Of a stretch of 64,000 nucleotides of DNA, positions 26,890-36,450 are shown piece after piece. The position numbers and the translations under genes are program-made. How positions within the stretch are numbered: position 1 is the first letter of the stretch; each line of letters begins with the position of its first letter. The notes under the pieces were generated by a model, which was not told the DNA's origin, did not search any database, and saw only the letters and a list, made by a program, of their open reading frames with translations. This DNA comes from Shinella sp. WSJ-2 (GTDB lineage Bacteria; Pseudomonadota; Alphaproteobacteria; Rhizobiales; Rhizobiaceae), in NCBI RefSeq assembly GCF_003432075.1, contig NZ_QWBU01000014.1:21347-85346 (forward strand), given 5' to 3'.

Positions 26890-27345
26890 TCAGGCGAAAC
26901 GCCGGGCGAGGCCGCGCATCTGGGTGATCATCGCCGTGAGGTTCTCGCGGATCCGCGCATCGACCAGCACGGCGACGTCGGGATATTCCTCCAGCATGCG
27001 ACGGAAGAGCGGGCGGTTGATGCGGATGACCTCGCTGTCCTCGCGCGCCACGGCGGTATATTTCCGCTCGACGGCGGAGATCATCGCCAGCTCCGACAAC
27101 AGCGTGCCGTAGTCCGCGATGCCCTCTTCCTTCGTCGCGCCGTCTCGCAGCGTCGAGGTAAGCTGGAACGAGCCGTGGGCGACGACGAAGCCGCAATCGG
27201 CCGAGGTGCCCTCGCGAAACAGCGTCTGGCCCTCGACCAGCCGGCGGCGTTCGGCGCCGAAGGCCATAAGCCGTAGCTTGTCATCGGCAAGACCCGTGAA
27301 CAGCGGCACGCGGGCGAGAAGGGCGATGTCGTCGCTGAGAGCCAC
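26890..27345 (-). CDS. Cyclic-nucleotide-binding domain protein
   Basis: The 151-residue product is a single Crp-like effector domain without a DNA-binding helix-turn-helix. LARVPLFTGLADDKLRLMAFGAERRRLVEGQTLFREG and DYGTLLSELAMISAVERKYTAVAREDSEVIRINRPLFRRML follow the cNMP-domain pattern, but the phosphate-binding cassette (GExxL...R[TS]A) is altered to GTLLSELAMISAVERKY, so nucleotide binding is doubtful. The start is GTG 27343-27345, 17 bp after the cenR stop. Co-transcription with the response regulator suggests a regulatory role; the partner is unknown. Confidence 0.85.
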   Translation of the reverse strand: MALSDDIALLARVPLFTGLADDKLRLMAFGAERRRLVEGQTLFREGTSADCGFVVAHGSFQLTSTLRDGATKEEGIADYGTLLSELAMISAVERKYTAVAREDSEVIRINRPLFRRMLEEYPDVAVLVDARIRENLTAMITQMRGLARRFA

Positions 27346-27361
27346 GGCGGGGGGTTCCTGA

Positions 27362-28045
27362 TTACGGTACGATCTTGTAGCCGCCGTTCTCTGTCACGAG
27401 AATCTCGGCATTGGAAGGGTCGCGCTCGATCTTCTGGCGCAGGCGATAGACGTGGGTTTCCAGCGTGTGGGTCGTTACGCCGGAATTGTAGCCCCAGACC
27501 TCTTCCAGGAGCACGTCGCGCGTCACCACCTTCTGGTCGGCGCGGTAGAGATAGCGGATGATCGCCGCTTCCTTTTCCGTCAGCCGGATCTTCTGGCCGT
27601 TTTCCAGCGTCAGCAGCTTTTGGCCGGGCTTGAACGTGTAGGGACCGACGGTGAAGGTGGCGTCCTCGCTGCTTTCGTGCTGGCGCAGCTGCGCGCGGAT
27701 GCGGGCAAGGAGCACGGCGAAGCGGAAGGGCTTCGTCACATAGTCGTTGGCGCCGGCTTCGAGGCCGAGGATCGTGTCCGAATCCGTGTCGTGGCCGGTC
27801 AGCATGATGATCGGCGCCTTGAAGGCGCCCTTGCGCAGAAGCTTGACCGCTTCGCGGCCATCCATGTCGGGCAGGCCGACATCCATGATGAGCAGGTCGA
27901 TCTGGTTGGCGCGCGCCGTCTGGATGCCCTTGCCGGCGGTCGTTTCCTCCAGCGTCGTGAATTCCTCGTAGAGCGAAAGCTGCTCGACGAGCGTCTCGCG
28001 AAGGTCGTTGTCGTCGTCGACAAGAAGGATCGTGCGGGATGTCAT
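27362..28045 (-). CDS. cenR: OmpR-family response regulator, CenR orthologue
   Basis: Two-component regulator with an N-terminal receiver domain (acidic pocket DDD at residues 10-12, phospho-acceptor Asp55 in LLIMDVGLPDMDG, Lys in DYVTKPF) and a C-terminal winged helix (VTRDVLLEEVWGYNSGVTTHTLETHVYRLRQKIE). Together with the segment DTDSDTILGLEAGANDYVTKPFRFAVLLARIRAQLR, this matches CenR, an envelope-integrity regulator essential in Caulobacter and studied in Brucella and Sinorhizobium. ATG 28043-28045 (MTSRTILLVDDD, 227 residues) is preferred to an upstream start at 28099. The histidine kinase is not in this window. Confidence 0.92.
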   Translation of the reverse strand: MTSRTILLVDDDNDLRETLVEQLSLYEEFTTLEETTAGKGIQTARANQIDLLIMDVGLPDMDGREAVKLLRKGAFKAPIIMLTGHDTDSDTILGLEAGANDYVTKPFRFAVLLARIRAQLRQHESSEDATFTVGPYTFKPGQKLLTLENGQKIRLTEKEAAIIRYLYRADQKVVTRDVLLEEVWGYNSGVTTHTLETHVYRLRQKIERDPSNAEILVTENGGYKIVP

Positions 28046-28177
28046 GCGTTTCCTCTCGGCATTTCTGAGCAAAGTAAGGGAGTTAGGGCCAAAATTCAAA
28101 TGGAAGGGACGGCCTTCGCGGCCTATGGTCGGCCTAGCCAGTCGAATTGTGGCATGGCGGGACTATGGCAGGGACGA

Positions 28178-28723
28178 ATGCGGCGGATCACATCTCCTAA
28201 ACAATCCGTGAAGACTATTGTGGTGCGGCCGGCGCCAGGCAGAAAGGCGCGCGCTATCGTGCAGGTCGGGCCGCTGCGCATACCCGCCGCCATCGGCCGT
28301 TCGGGGCGGACCAGCCGCAAGCGCGAGGGCGACGGCGCAACGCCGATCGCGGCCATGAAAGTGCTCTCCGGCTTCCTGCGCGGCGACCGGCTCGGCCAGC
28401 CGAAGACGGCGCTGCCGCTCAAGCGCACCCGCCCGTCGATGCTGTGGTGCGACGCGTCCGGCCACCCCAGCTACAACAGGCTCGTGCAGGCCCCCTTCGC
28501 GCCGAGCCATGAGGAGATGCAGCGCAAGGACGAGCTCTACGATCTCTGCCTCGTGCTCGACTGGAACGTGACGTCGCGCCGGCGCAATGCCGGTTCGGCG
28601 ATCTTCTTTCACCTCATCCGCCCCGGCTACGAGCCGACGGCCGGGTGCGTGGCGGTTTCCCGGCCGGACATGCTGCGCATCCTGCCACATATGCGCCGCG
28701 GCACGGTCGTGCGCGTGCTCTGA
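28178..28723 (+). CDS. L,D-transpeptidase (YkuD domain) family protein
   Basis: YkuD-type enzyme of about 181 residues. The catalytic stretch is IFFHLIRPGYEPTAGCVAVSRPDM, fitting the family HxxR...S/TxGC[V/I]R consensus with Cys as nucleophile; the arginine after Cys-Val is replaced by Ala-Val-Ser-Arg, as in the shorter cytoplasm-lacking rhizobial members. There is no obvious signal peptide in the chosen frame, which is unusual for a peptidoglycan enzyme. ATG 28178 has a GGGA site; GTG 28208 is an alternative, giving 171 residues. It diverges from cenR (132 bp apart), an envelope-stress regulator, so a wall role is plausible. Confidence 0.82.
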   Translation: MRRITSPKQSVKTIVVRPAPGRKARAIVQVGPLRIPAAIGRSGRTSRKREGDGATPIAAMKVLSGFLRGDRLGQPKTALPLKRTRPSMLWCDASGHPSYNRLVQAPFAPSHEEMQRKDELYDLCLVLDWNVTSRRRNAGSAIFFHLIRPGYEPTAGCVAVSRPDMLRILPHMRRGTVVRVL

Positions 28724-28826
28724 CATTTTCTGCCGGCGGCGCTGAAATGGCAGCGGCCGCGACCTATATGCAGCCTCGCCTTCCCAAAACCCGCCCGGGT
28801 TCATCCCTTTTCATGGAGACATTCTC

Positions 28827-29657
28827 ATGAGCGATCAGCCGACAATTCTCTTTCACGATGGCAACAGCATTCCCCAGGTCGGTCTCGGCGTGTGGCAGAC
28901 CCCGAACGACACGGCCGTCACGGCCGTCAAGGCGGCGCTGAACGCCGGCTACCGCCATATCGATACCGCTGCGATCTACGAGAACGAAGAGGGTGTCGGC
29001 GAGGGTATCCGCGCCTCCGGTGTGGCGCGCCCGGAAATCTTCCTCACGACGAAACTCTGGAATTCCGAGCAGGGCTACGATTCGACCCTGAAGGCTTTCG
29101 ATGCCAGCCTCAAGCGCCTCGGCACCGACTATGTCGATCTCTACCTCATCCACTGGCCGGCGCCGAAGCGTGGCCAGTTCGTCGATACCTGGAAAGCCTT
29201 CATCCAGCTGCAGAAGGATGGCCGCGCCCGCTCCATCGGCGTCTCAAACTTCTATCCCGAGCACCTGCAGCTTCTGATCGACGAGACCGGTATTACGCCC
29301 GTCATCAACCAGATCGAGCTGCATCCGGATTTCCCGCAGAAGGACGCCCGCAGCTATCACGACAAGCACCGGATCGTCACGCAGTCCTGGAGCCCGCTCG
29401 GCCAGGGTCAACTGCTGGAAAACCCCGTCGTTGCCAAGGTTGCCGCCAAGCATGGCCGCACGCCGGCCCAGGTCATCACCCGCTGGCATATCGACAACGG
29501 TCTGGTCGTGATCCCGAAATCGGTGACGCCGTCGCGCATCGAGGAGAATTTCAGGGTCTTCGATTTCAAGCTCGACGCCGAGGACATGGCGACCTTCGCC
29601 ACGCTCGAAAAGGACGGCAAGCGCATCGGCCCGGATCCGGTGACGGCGACGTTCTGA
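28827..29657 (+). CDS. Aldo/keto reductase (2,5-diketo-D-gluconate reductase type)
   Basis: NADPH-dependent oxidoreductase with a TIM-barrel fold. The 276-residue product holds the catalytic tetrad: Asp46 and Tyr51 (GYRHIDTAAIYENEEGVG), Lys in LTTKLWN, and His in YLIHWPAPKRG. The NADPH-binding C-terminus VVIPKSVTPSRIEENFRVFDF is intact. GGAG lies eight bases before ATG 28827. It stands alone between the L,D-transpeptidase and the convergent ispZ operon. The substrate is not indicated. Confidence 0.93.
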   Translation: MSDQPTILFHDGNSIPQVGLGVWQTPNDTAVTAVKAALNAGYRHIDTAAIYENEEGVGEGIRASGVARPEIFLTTKLWNSEQGYDSTLKAFDASLKRLGTDYVDLYLIHWPAPKRGQFVDTWKAFIQLQKDGRARSIGVSNFYPEHLQLLIDETGITPVINQIELHPDFPQKDARSYHDKHRIVTQSWSPLGQGQLLENPVVAKVAAKHGRTPAQVITRWHIDNGLVVIPKSVTPSRIEENFRVFDFKLDAEDMATFATLEKDGKRIGPDPVTATF

Positions 29658-29709
29658 TCCGTTTGAAACGATCTGTTGCGCCGGCGCATGGTCGGCGCGA
29701 CGATCGATG

Positions 29710-30357
29710 TCAGGGCGCCTTGCTCTCCGGGGTCTCGATCGAATGGCGCATGATGAGCGGCATCTGGGCGAGCGTGAACAGGATGGTGATGGGCATGGTG
29801 CCCCAGACCTTGAAGGCGACCCAGAAGTCCGTCGAGAAGTTGCGCCAGACCACTTCGTTCATCACGGCAAGCACCAGGAAGAACAGGCCCCAGCGCAGCG
29901 TCAGCTTGCGCCAGCCGTCGTCATCGAGCTTGAAGGCGGCGTGGAAGACGTAGCCGAGCAGGGATTTGCCGAAGACGAGGCCGCCAAGCAGGATAAAGCC
30001 GAACAGCGAATTGACGATGGTCGGCTTCATCTTGATGAAGGTGTCGTTCTGCAGCCAGAGCGTCAGCGCGCCGAAGACGAAGACGACGATGCCCGAGATC
30101 AGCGGCATGATCGGCAGCGTGCGGGTGAGCATCCAGGAGACGAGGAGCGCGATGGCGGTGGCCGCCATGAAGAGGCCGGTCGCGATGAAGATCGGGCCGC
30201 CCATTTCCGCGAGAACCGGAAACTGCCCCGCCAGCCATTCGCCGCGCGAATTGGCGAAGAAGAAGACGACGAGGGGGCCGAGTTCCAGCACCATCTTGAG
30301 GAGCGGGCTGACCTTCTCCTCGGTTTTGGCCTGCGTTTCCAGCGAAACCTTGCTCAT
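29710..30357 (-). CDS. yciB: Inner-membrane septation protein IspZ/YciB
   Basis: Polytopic inner-membrane protein of 215 residues with about five to six membrane segments, from [16 protein letters not shown] to [24 protein letters not shown]. The motifs [20 protein letters not shown]-like [31 protein letters not shown] and [12 protein letters not shown] [19 protein letters not shown] are family hallmarks. YciB/IspZ affects septation and envelope synthesis; a precise biochemical role is lacking. Its ATG overlaps the ftsY stop by four bases (ATGA), with AGGAG upstream. It is the last gene of dapF-mtaB-ftsY-ispZ. Confidence 0.94.
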   Translation of the reverse strand: MSKVSLETQAKTEEKVSPLLKMVLELGPLVVFFFANSRGEWLAGQFPVLAEMGGPIFIATGLFMAATAIALLVSWMLTRTLPIMPLISGIVVFVFGALTLWLQNDTFIKMKPTIVNSLFGFILLGGLVFGKSLLGYVFHAAFKLDDDGWRKLTLRWGLFFLVLAVMNEVVWRNFSTDFWVAFKVWGTMPITILFTLAQMPLIMRHSIETPESKAP

Positions 30358-31841
30358 GCTCCAACTCCTGCGATCGCTTCCGCGAAATCCTTGGCCTCGA
30401 AGGGTTCGAGATCGTCGATCCCTTCGCCGACACCGATGAAATAGACCGGCAGCTTGTGTTTGGCGGCAATGGCCACAAGGATGCCGCCGCGGGCCGTACC
30501 GTCCAATTTTGTCATGATCAGGCCCGTGACGCCCGCGACATTGCGGAAAATCTCGACCTGGTTCATGGCGTTCTGGCCGGTGGTGGCGTCGAGCGTCTGG
30601 AGCACGGTGTGCGGCGCATCCGGATCGAGCTTGCCGAGCACACGCACGATTTTTTCCAGCTCCGCCATCAGCTCCGTCTTGTTCTGCAGGCGGCCGGCCG
30701 TGTCGATGATCAGGACGTCGCTCTTCTTTTCGCGCGCCCGCTCATAGGCCTCATAGGCGAGGCCGGCAGCATCGGCGCCAAGCTTGGAGGAGACGATCTC
30801 GGAGCCGGTGCGCTCCGCCCAGATTTTCAGCTGCTCGATGGCGGCTGCGCGAAACGTATCGCCCGCGGCCATCATCACCTTCAGGCCGGCGCCGGAGAGT
30901 TTTGCCGCGAGCTTGCCGATGGTCGTCGTCTTGCCGGTGCCGTTGACGCCGACGACGAGGATGACATGCGGCTTGTGATTGAGGTCGAGCGCCAGAGGCT
31001 TGGCGACCGGCGAGAGCACCTTGGTGATCTCGCTGGCCATGATGCGCGAGACGTCGGTGCCGGTGACGTCCTTGCCGTAGCGCTCGGAGGCGAGCGTGTC
31101 GGTGATGCGCAGCGCCGTCTCGACGCCGAGATCGGCCTGGATCAGCAGGTCTTCGAGATCCTGCAGCGTGTCGTCGTCCAGCTTGCGCTTGGTAAAGAGA
31201 CTGGTGATCTGGCCGGTGAGCTGCGACGAGGTGCGCGACAGGCCCTCGCGCAGACGCTGGAACCAGGTGCGCTTGGCCTGCGGCGCGGCAACCACTTCGA
31301 CCGGGTTGTCCTCGGTGCTCGCAAAGCCTTTGGGCAAAGCCTTCGGCTCGAGGCGAGCGACTTCTTCGAGAACGGGGTCTTCGATTTCGGCCGGTGTCGC
31401 CTCCTCTGCGGGAGCAGCGACGTCTTCGATTTCGACGACTGCTTCCGGCTCGTCCTCGACGACAGCCTCTACCGCCGCAACCGGTTCTTCCTCGGCGACG
31501 GCGTCTTCATCTTCGCTGATATCATCGGCCGGTCCGCCGGCCGTTTCCATCTCTGCGGGTGCGACCGGATCTTCGGCGACCGGCAGTGCGGGGGCATGCG
31601 GCAGCGGATAGATATCCGGTTCCGGCTCGTCAGGGACGTGGCTTGCCGCCTCGGGATTGGCCGCTTCGGCTTCTTCGAGCAGGGCATCGCGCTCTTCGGC
31701 AGCGACGGCATCCTCGACGACCTGTTCGGGGGCGGCCTCTTCCACCTCTGGCGCTGTGACGGCGGCCTCGGCCTCCGGCTTCTGCTCGGGGGCGGTGTCT
31801 TTTCCGAAGGTGAAGATCTTCTTGATGAAGCCGAGGGCCAT
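30354..31841 (-). CDS. ftsY: Signal recognition particle receptor FtsY
   Basis: SRP receptor GTPase that docks ribosome-nascent-chain complexes at the membrane with Ffh. The 495-residue product has an acidic, Ala/Glu/Pro-rich N-terminal A domain of about 190 residues, then the NG domain: helical bundle [21 protein letters not shown]-loop [35 protein letters not shown] and [10 protein letters not shown]. The amphipathic [11 protein letters not shown] at the N-terminus is a likely membrane anchor. It is downstream of mtaB by 15 bp. Its partner Ffh is encoded 5 kb away on the plus strand. Confidence 0.97.
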   Translation of the reverse strand: MALGFIKKIFTFGKDTAPEQKPEAEAAVTAPEVEEAAPEQVVEDAVAAEERDALLEEAEAANPEAASHVPDEPEPDIYPLPHAPALPVAEDPVAPAEMETAGGPADDISEDEDAVAEEEPVAAVEAVVEDEPEAVVEIEDVAAPAEEATPAEIEDPVLEEVARLEPKALPKGFASTEDNPVEVVAAPQAKRTWFQRLREGLSRTSSQLTGQITSLFTKRKLDDDTLQDLEDLLIQADLGVETALRITDTLASERYGKDVTGTDVSRIMASEITKVLSPVAKPLALDLNHKPHVILVVGVNGTGKTTTIGKLAAKLSGAGLKVMMAAGDTFRAAAIEQLKIWAERTGSEIVSSKLGADAAGLAYEAYERAREKKSDVLIIDTAGRLQNKTELMAELEKIVRVLGKLDPDAPHTVLQTLDATTGQNAMNQVEIFRNVAGVTGLIMTKLDGTARGGILVAIAAKHKLPVYFIGVGEGIDDLEPFEAKDFAEAIAGVGA

Positions 31842-31856
31842 GATTGTATCCGCTGG

Positions 31857-33131
31857 TTATGCGAGAAGGCGGGTTTCGGGCCGCATCGTCAGGTGCTTGC
31901 CATTGTGGCCGGTGATGGTGACCGGCACAAGGTCGCGCGGCTTCAGGCCGGCGGCATCGACGAGCGTGAAATTTTCGGTGTGGGCGAGGCCGTTGTTCTC
32001 GACGAGGATTGTTTGCGCGCTGCCCACCATCCGGTCGAGATGGGTCGTGTGCAGCCGTTTTCCAGTCTCCCGCAACCGCGCGGCGCGTTCCTTGACGAGG
32101 GCGCGGTCGAGCTGCGGCATGCGGGCGGCCGGCGTGCCGGGGCGCGGGCTGTAGGGGAAGACGTGCAGATGGGCGATGCCGCAGTCTTCCGCGAGCTTCC
32201 CGGCATTGGCGAACATGTCCTCGGTCTCCGTCGGAAAGCCGGCGATCATGTCCGCGCCAAAACTGGCGTCAGGCCGCAGATCGCGCACGCGGCCGCAGAA
32301 GGCGCGGGCATCGGTGGCGGAGTGGCGGCGCTTCATGCGCTTGAGGATCATGTCGTCGCCATGCTGCAAGGAGAGATGCAGATGCGGCATGAAGCGCGGC
32401 TCCTCGGCGATCAGGTCCCAGAGATGCGCGTCGGCCTCGATGCTATCGATGGAGGAGAGCCGCAGACGCTGGATTTCCGGCACCTGCTTCAGCAGCGTCT
32501 TGGCAAGCTGGCCGAGGCTCGGCCTGCCGGGCAGGTTGGCGCCGTAGCTGGTGGCGTCGACGCCGGTCAACACGATCTCGCAATAGCCGCTCTCGACGAG
32601 TTTACGCGCCTGCTCGACCACCGCGCCCATCGGCACGGAGCGGGAATTGCCGCGGCCATAGGGAATGATGCAGAAGGTGCAGCGGTGGTCGCAACCATTC
32701 TGCACCTGCACGAAGGCGCGCACATGGCCGTCGATCAGCCGCACCATCTGCGGCGCGGTCTCGCGCACGCTCATGATGTCGTTGACGCGAAGCTTCTCTT
32801 CCGCCGAGACGCCGAAATCCGGCAGCGCCCGGTAGGAGGCGCTTTTCAGCTTCTCTTCGTTGCCGAGTACGGCATCCACCTCCGGCATCGCGGCGAAAGT
32901 CTCGCTCTCCGTCTGCGCGGCGCAGCCGGTGACGATGATGCGGGCATGCGGATTGTCGCGGCGCGCGCGGCGGATCGCCTGGCGTGCCTGGCGCACGGCC
33001 TCGCCGGTTACGGCGCAGGTGTTGACCAGCACGGCGTTGTTCAGCCCCGCCTTCTCGGCCTCGGCGCGCATCACTTCCGATTCGTAGGTGTTGAGCCGAC
33101 AGCCGAAGGTTATGACGTCGACGCCGCTCAA
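31857..33131 (-). CDS. mtaB: tRNA t6A37 methylthiotransferase MtaB
   Basis: Radical-SAM enzyme that converts t6A37 to ms2t6A37 in tRNAs reading ANN codons. The 424-residue product has the N-terminal methylthiotransferase domain with [13 protein letters not shown] and NTCAVTGEA and GCAAQT (three cluster cysteines), the radical-SAM motif [15 protein letters not shown], and a C-terminal TRAM-like part ([18 protein letters not shown]). The start is TTG 33129-33131, overlapping the dapF stop by four bases (TTGA), which indicates translational coupling. Confidence 0.95.
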   Translation of the reverse strand: MSGVDVITFGCRLNTYESEVMRAEAEKAGLNNAVLVNTCAVTGEAVRQARQAIRRARRDNPHARIIVTGCAAQTESETFAAMPEVDAVLGNEEKLKSASYRALPDFGVSAEEKLRVNDIMSVRETAPQMVRLIDGHVRAFVQVQNGCDHRCTFCIIPYGRGNSRSVPMGAVVEQARKLVESGYCEIVLTGVDATSYGANLPGRPSLGQLAKTLLKQVPEIQRLRLSSIDSIEADAHLWDLIAEEPRFMPHLHLSLQHGDDMILKRMKRRHSATDARAFCGRVRDLRPDASFGADMIAGFPTETEDMFANAGKLAEDCGIAHLHVFPYSPRPGTPAARMPQLDRALVKERAARLRETGKRLHTTHLDRMVGSAQTILVENNGLAHTENFTLVDAAGLKPRDLVPVTITGHNGKHLTMRPETRLLA

Positions 33132-34030
33132 AGGGCGGCCGCCCCGGCGTCATCGTCGCGGCGGAAGGCGCCGGTGACGGGGTCGAGCGTGCCCGACCAT
33201 TCCCATTCGGCAGGTCCCGTCATGACGACATGGTCGTCGTCGCGCCATTCGATGGTGAGCTTGCCGCGGTTCGGGCTGCTGGCGACCGTGATCTCGACCT
33301 TGCGGCCAGTGCGGCCGGTACGCGCGCCGGAAACGCCGGCCGAGCAGGCCGCGGAACCGCAGGCGAGCGTCAGGCCCGCGCCGCGCTCCCAGGTGCGCGT
33401 CGTCATCGACGTCGGCGACGTCACCTGCGCCAGCGTGATGTTGGCCTTTTCCGGGAACATCGGGTGGTTTTCGAGCAGCGGGCCGAAACGGTCGAGATCG
33501 AAGCTCATCGGGTCGCGGTCGACCCAGAAGATCGCATGCGGATTGCCCATCGACATGGCCGAGGGCGAATGCAGGATCGGCGCGTCGATCGGGCCGATCT
33601 GCAACTCGATGCGGCTCGTATCGTAGAATTCCTCGGCGAGCGGGATGCGGTTCCATTCGAAGACCGGCCTGCCCATGTCGACGGAGATCGTACCGTCCTC
33701 GTGCTCGACGGCGTTCAGGATGCCGGCGACGGTCTGGAAGGTGAAAACCTTGCGGCCGGTTTCGCTCGCCAGCGCCTGCACGACACAGCGCGTGCCGTTG
33801 CCGCAGGCCTGCGCCTTGGTGCCGTCGCAGTTGAGGATGTCGATGAAGGCGTCGGTGCCATCGACGCGGGGATCATGGATCGCCATGATCTGGTCGAAAC
33901 GGGTGGCGGGATCGGCATTGAGCGCAATCGCGGCGGCCGGTGTGACGGCATCCGCGCGGCCGCGCATGTCCACGACCAGGATCATGTTTCCCAGCCCGTT
34001 CATCCTTGCGAATTCGACCGTCTTTGTCAT
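33128..34030 (-). CDS. dapF: Diaminopimelate epimerase
   Basis: Converts LL- to meso-diaminopimelate for lysine and peptidoglycan. The 300-residue product carries [15 protein letters not shown] at the N-terminus, the first catalytic Cys in [11 protein letters not shown], and the second in [17 protein letters not shown] 34030 is used; a GTG immediately before it (34033) is an alternative. It is the first gene of the dapF-mtaB-ftsY-ispZ operon, a layout conserved in Rhizobiales. A divergent gene was not found: the next minus-strand gene ends 75 bp upstream of it. Confidence 0.96.
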   Translation of the reverse strand: MTKTVEFARMNGLGNMILVVDMRGRADAVTPAAAIALNADPATRFDQIMAIHDPRVDGTDAFIDILNCDGTKAQACGNGTRCVVQALASETGRKVFTFQTVAGILNAVEHEDGTISVDMGRPVFEWNRIPLAEEFYDTSRIELQIGPIDAPILHSPSAMSMGNPHAIFWVDRDPMSFDLDRFGPLLENHPMFPEKANITLAQVTSPTSMTTRTWERGAGLTLACGSAACSAGVSGARTGRTGRKVEITVASSPNRGKLTIEWRDDDHVVMTGPAEWEWSGTLDPVTGAFRRDDDAGAAAL

Positions 34031-34108
34031 CACATCTGCCCGATTGGGCCGAAGGCGGCCCGTTGCGGCGTATATGGCGGAAAAGCCCGCGGATTTCCAG
34101 TGCCTTGC

Positions 34109-35194
34109 TCAGACTGTGGCGAACGGAACCTCGAAGACCTCACCGGGCCTCAGAGCATGAAATCGCGTGCGTTCGATGCCGGCCGCATGAAGCGCTGCCT
34201 CCAGCGCCGCCAGCGGTTCGTCCACGCCCTCGTTGGTCAGCCGGAACGTGCCCCAGTGGTGGCCGGCGACATAGGCAGCCCCCGAGGCGACCATGCCCTT
34301 GACTGCCTCATCCGGATTCTGGTGCTGCGGGCGCATGAACCAGCGCGGCTCATAGGCGCCGAAAGGCAGGTTGGCGAGGCGGATCGCCCCATGTTTCTCA
34401 CGGATCGCCCGGTAATTGATGCCTTGGTGAAAGCCGGTATCGCCGATGTGATAGATCTTTCCGCCCGGTGTCTCGATCAGGAAGGCCGACCACAGCGCCA
34501 TGCGCCGGTCGCCCAGACCGCGCGCCGACCAGTGGTGGCACGGCTCGCAATGGAGCGTGACGCCCACGGACAAGGGCGTGCTGCCGCCCCAGTCCATGGT
34601 CGTAATACGCCCTTCGCCGACGACAGGCTCCATGATGCTTTCATTGCCGAGCGGCGTGTAGATCAGGCAATTGTCCCGCTCGGAAAGCGCCTTCAGCGTC
34701 GCGAGATCAAGATGGTCGTAGTGATTGTGCGTGACGAGCACGGCGTCGATCTTCGGCAGATCCGTCAGCTTGATGCCGGGCGGATTGACGCGCTTCGGCC
34801 CGGCAAAGGAGAAGGGGCTCGCCCGGTCGCTCCAGACCGGGTCCGTCAGGATGTTGAGCCCGGCCGTCTGGATGAGCAGTGAGGCATGGCCGACCATCGT
34901 CACGACCAGCCGATCGCCCTCGACGCGCGCTTCCGGTATTGCTGGCGGAAACGGGCTCGGCCAGTCCGCCGGCCATGCCACCCGCCCGCCGCCAAATTGC
35001 CAGCGCATCAGTTCGAAGAAGTTGTTCGGCTCCTCGCCACCGGGATTGAAGAAATGCGTACCATCGAAATGGTTGCTGACGGGGCCGTCATAATATCGGT
35101 TTGCGGCCATGCTGCGGCTCGCAAACGCGCCGCCGGCCAAGGTGGCCAGCGTGCCGATACCAGACCATTTCAGAAACTTGCGACGGTTCATCAT
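34109..35194 (-). CDS. Exported metallo-beta-lactamase-fold hydrolase (UlaG/NAPE-PLD-like)
   Basis: The product has about 361 residues with an N-terminal twin-arginine-type signal (NRRKFLKWSGIGTLATLAGGAFA, Ala-rich end SRSMAA), so it is probably exported folded by Tat, consistent with metal loading before export. The fold is shown by VTMVGHASLLIQTAGLNILTDPVWS, the metal motif THNHYDHLD, CHHWSARGLGDRRMALW and HIGDTGFHQG, and the later GAYEPRWFMRPQHQNPDEAV, which resembles NAPE-phospholipase D-like enzymes. The start is uncertain (ATG 35194, ATG 35191 or GTG 35215) as none has a clear ribosome site. The substrate is unknown; phospholipid is possible. Confidence 0.87.
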   Translation of the reverse strand: MMNRRKFLKWSGIGTLATLAGGAFASRSMAANRYYDGPVSNHFDGTHFFNPGGEEPNNFFELMRWQFGGGRVAWPADWPSPFPPAIPEARVEGDRLVVTMVGHASLLIQTAGLNILTDPVWSDRASPFSFAGPKRVNPPGIKLTDLPKIDAVLVTHNHYDHLDLATLKALSERDNCLIYTPLGNESIMEPVVGEGRITTMDWGGSTPLSVGVTLHCEPCHHWSARGLGDRRMALWSAFLIETPGGKIYHIGDTGFHQGINYRAIREKHGAIRLANLPFGAYEPRWFMRPQHQNPDEAVKGMVASGAAYVAGHHWGTFRLTNEGVDEPLAALEAALHAAGIERTRFHALRPGEVFEVPFATV

Positions 35195-35258
35195 GAAAGT
35201 ATAAGTATTGGCCACCCCGGTCGCAATGTGCCGGCTTTAACTCGCAGAAAAGTTAGAT

Positions 35259-36179
35259 ATGCGGTTCACCCCGAAATTTCTTTCCAGACTATTCGAAAAA
35301 CGTCGCAAGCAGACGTTCGATTATCGGGTCTACACGCGTGAATATGACCGCATCGTCAAGCAAGACGAGTTGCCGCGCGTACTCAACCGGCTTTCCGACG
35401 ACGAGGCCATCGAGCTCGCAAAAGCCTGGAATGCCTTTGAATTCGCACTGACGTCATGGAAGACGACAGGCGCACTACAGGGGCTGGAAAAGGCGAAGAC
35501 AATAACGGCGCAACTAACACCGGCTCAAAGGCAGGACACTGTGTTTTCTTTGCTTGTTGATCATTCCGGTTCGATGCGAGGGCAATCGATCCTTCTTGCC
35601 GCGGCCGCAGCGGAAATCACATGCGAGTTTTTGGTGCGCCTTGGCTGCAAGGTCGAAGTCCTGGGCTTTACCACTTCAAGATGGAAGGGTGGGTTGTCGC
35701 GAGAGAAATGGAAAAGATCCGGCAGGCGGGACCGGCCCGGCCGGCTCTGTGACCTGCTGCATATCGTCTACAGATCGGCTGACGAAGACGACTCTCCCAC
35801 CTTGGGATACCGCCTTCGCAACATGCTGAGGCCGGACCTTTTGAAGGAAAATGTTGACGGCGAAGCTGTTGAGTGGGCGGTCAGTCGTCTGATGAAGCAC
35901 AGGCAGGCGAAGAAAATCCTCCTCACCGTGTCCGACGGTGTCCCAATGGATGATTCAACGGCTCTCGAAAACGGTGAAGCCTATCTCCTGGAGCATCTGA
36001 AGAGCGTATTGGGGCGTCTTGAAGATGAGCAGTCCTTGCGTGTCGCTGCGGTGGGGCTGGGGTTCGATGTCCGCACAATTTATGGCGATGGCGTCACCAT
36101 CGAGAATGCGGATGTCCTTGCGACCACAATGATCGATATGGTGTATTCCTTGCTGGTGAAGAGCCACAGGCTCCATTGA
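35259..36179 (+). CDS. Stand-alone VWA domain protein, CobT C-terminal-like
   Basis: The 306-residue product has a MIDAS metal site at DHSGSMRGQ (Asp101, Ser103, Ser105). The stretches LGCKVEVLGFTTSRWKGGLSREKW, RPGRLCDLLHIVYRSADE and SVSDGVP-like LLTVSDGVPMDDSTALENG closely follow the C-terminal VWA domain of CobT, the cobaltochelatase subunit that works with CobS and CobN. The usual acidic N-terminal half of CobT (about 300 residues) is absent, replaced by about 90 residues starting with basic MRFTPKFLSRLFEKRRKQ. No cobS or cobN is adjacent. Base composition is lower in GC at third positions than in neighbours, hinting at acquisition. Function unknown; a CobS-like MoxR ATPase partner is expected by analogy. 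Confidence 0.8.
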   Translation: MRFTPKFLSRLFEKRRKQTFDYRVYTREYDRIVKQDELPRVLNRLSDDEAIELAKAWNAFEFALTSWKTTGALQGLEKAKTITAQLTPAQRQDTVFSLLVDHSGSMRGQSILLAAAAAEITCEFLVRLGCKVEVLGFTTSRWKGGLSREKWKRSGRRDRPGRLCDLLHIVYRSADEDDSPTLGYRLRNMLRPDLLKENVDGEAVEWAVSRLMKHRQAKKILLTVSDGVPMDDSTALENGEAYLLEHLKSVLGRLEDEQSLRVAAVGLGFDVRTIYGDGVTIENADVLATTMIDMVYSLLVKSHRLH

Positions 36180-36234
36180 GCCCGGCGAAACAGTTCGGAT
36201 CCCGTGAGATGCGGCGTTCCGCGTGTCACTATCC

Positions 36235-36263
36235 TTGACTTTCCGGCCCCATTGCTGTTTAAG
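36235..36263 (+). promoter_or_regulatory. Candidate ffh promoter
   Basis: TTGACT (36235-36240), a 17-base spacer and TTTAAG (36258-36263) form a good housekeeping promoter about 190 bp before ffh. Confidence 0.6.
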
Positions 36264-36343
36264 CCGCGCATCTGCGACAAGTACGAATGCTTGAAGCCGC
36301 CGACCGGGACCCATTGCGGTATAAACAGATCCCGGAGGTCAAC

Positions 36344-36377
36344 ACCCGACAGCGCGATGCGCCCTCGGGTGCTTTTT
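36344..36377 (+). terminator. Terminator-like hairpin in the ffh leader
   Basis: ACCCGA (36344-36349) pairs with TCGGGT (36365-36370), enclosing GCGC/GCGC, followed by GCTTTTT. It lies between the candidate promoter and the ffh start, so it may attenuate ffh transcription or end a short leader RNA. Confidence 0.5.
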
Positions 36378-36450
36378 GGCTTTGCGTCTTGTTTTTGCCG
36401 CCGATAGCACCGACGTTTCCGCCACGAACGGAAACAAGAAGGAAGACGTG

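Noticed and set aside
30456..33626. Open frame of over 1000 codons on the plus strand opposite ftsY and mtaB
   Set aside because: Crosses two solid genes on the other strand and has no family resemblance.
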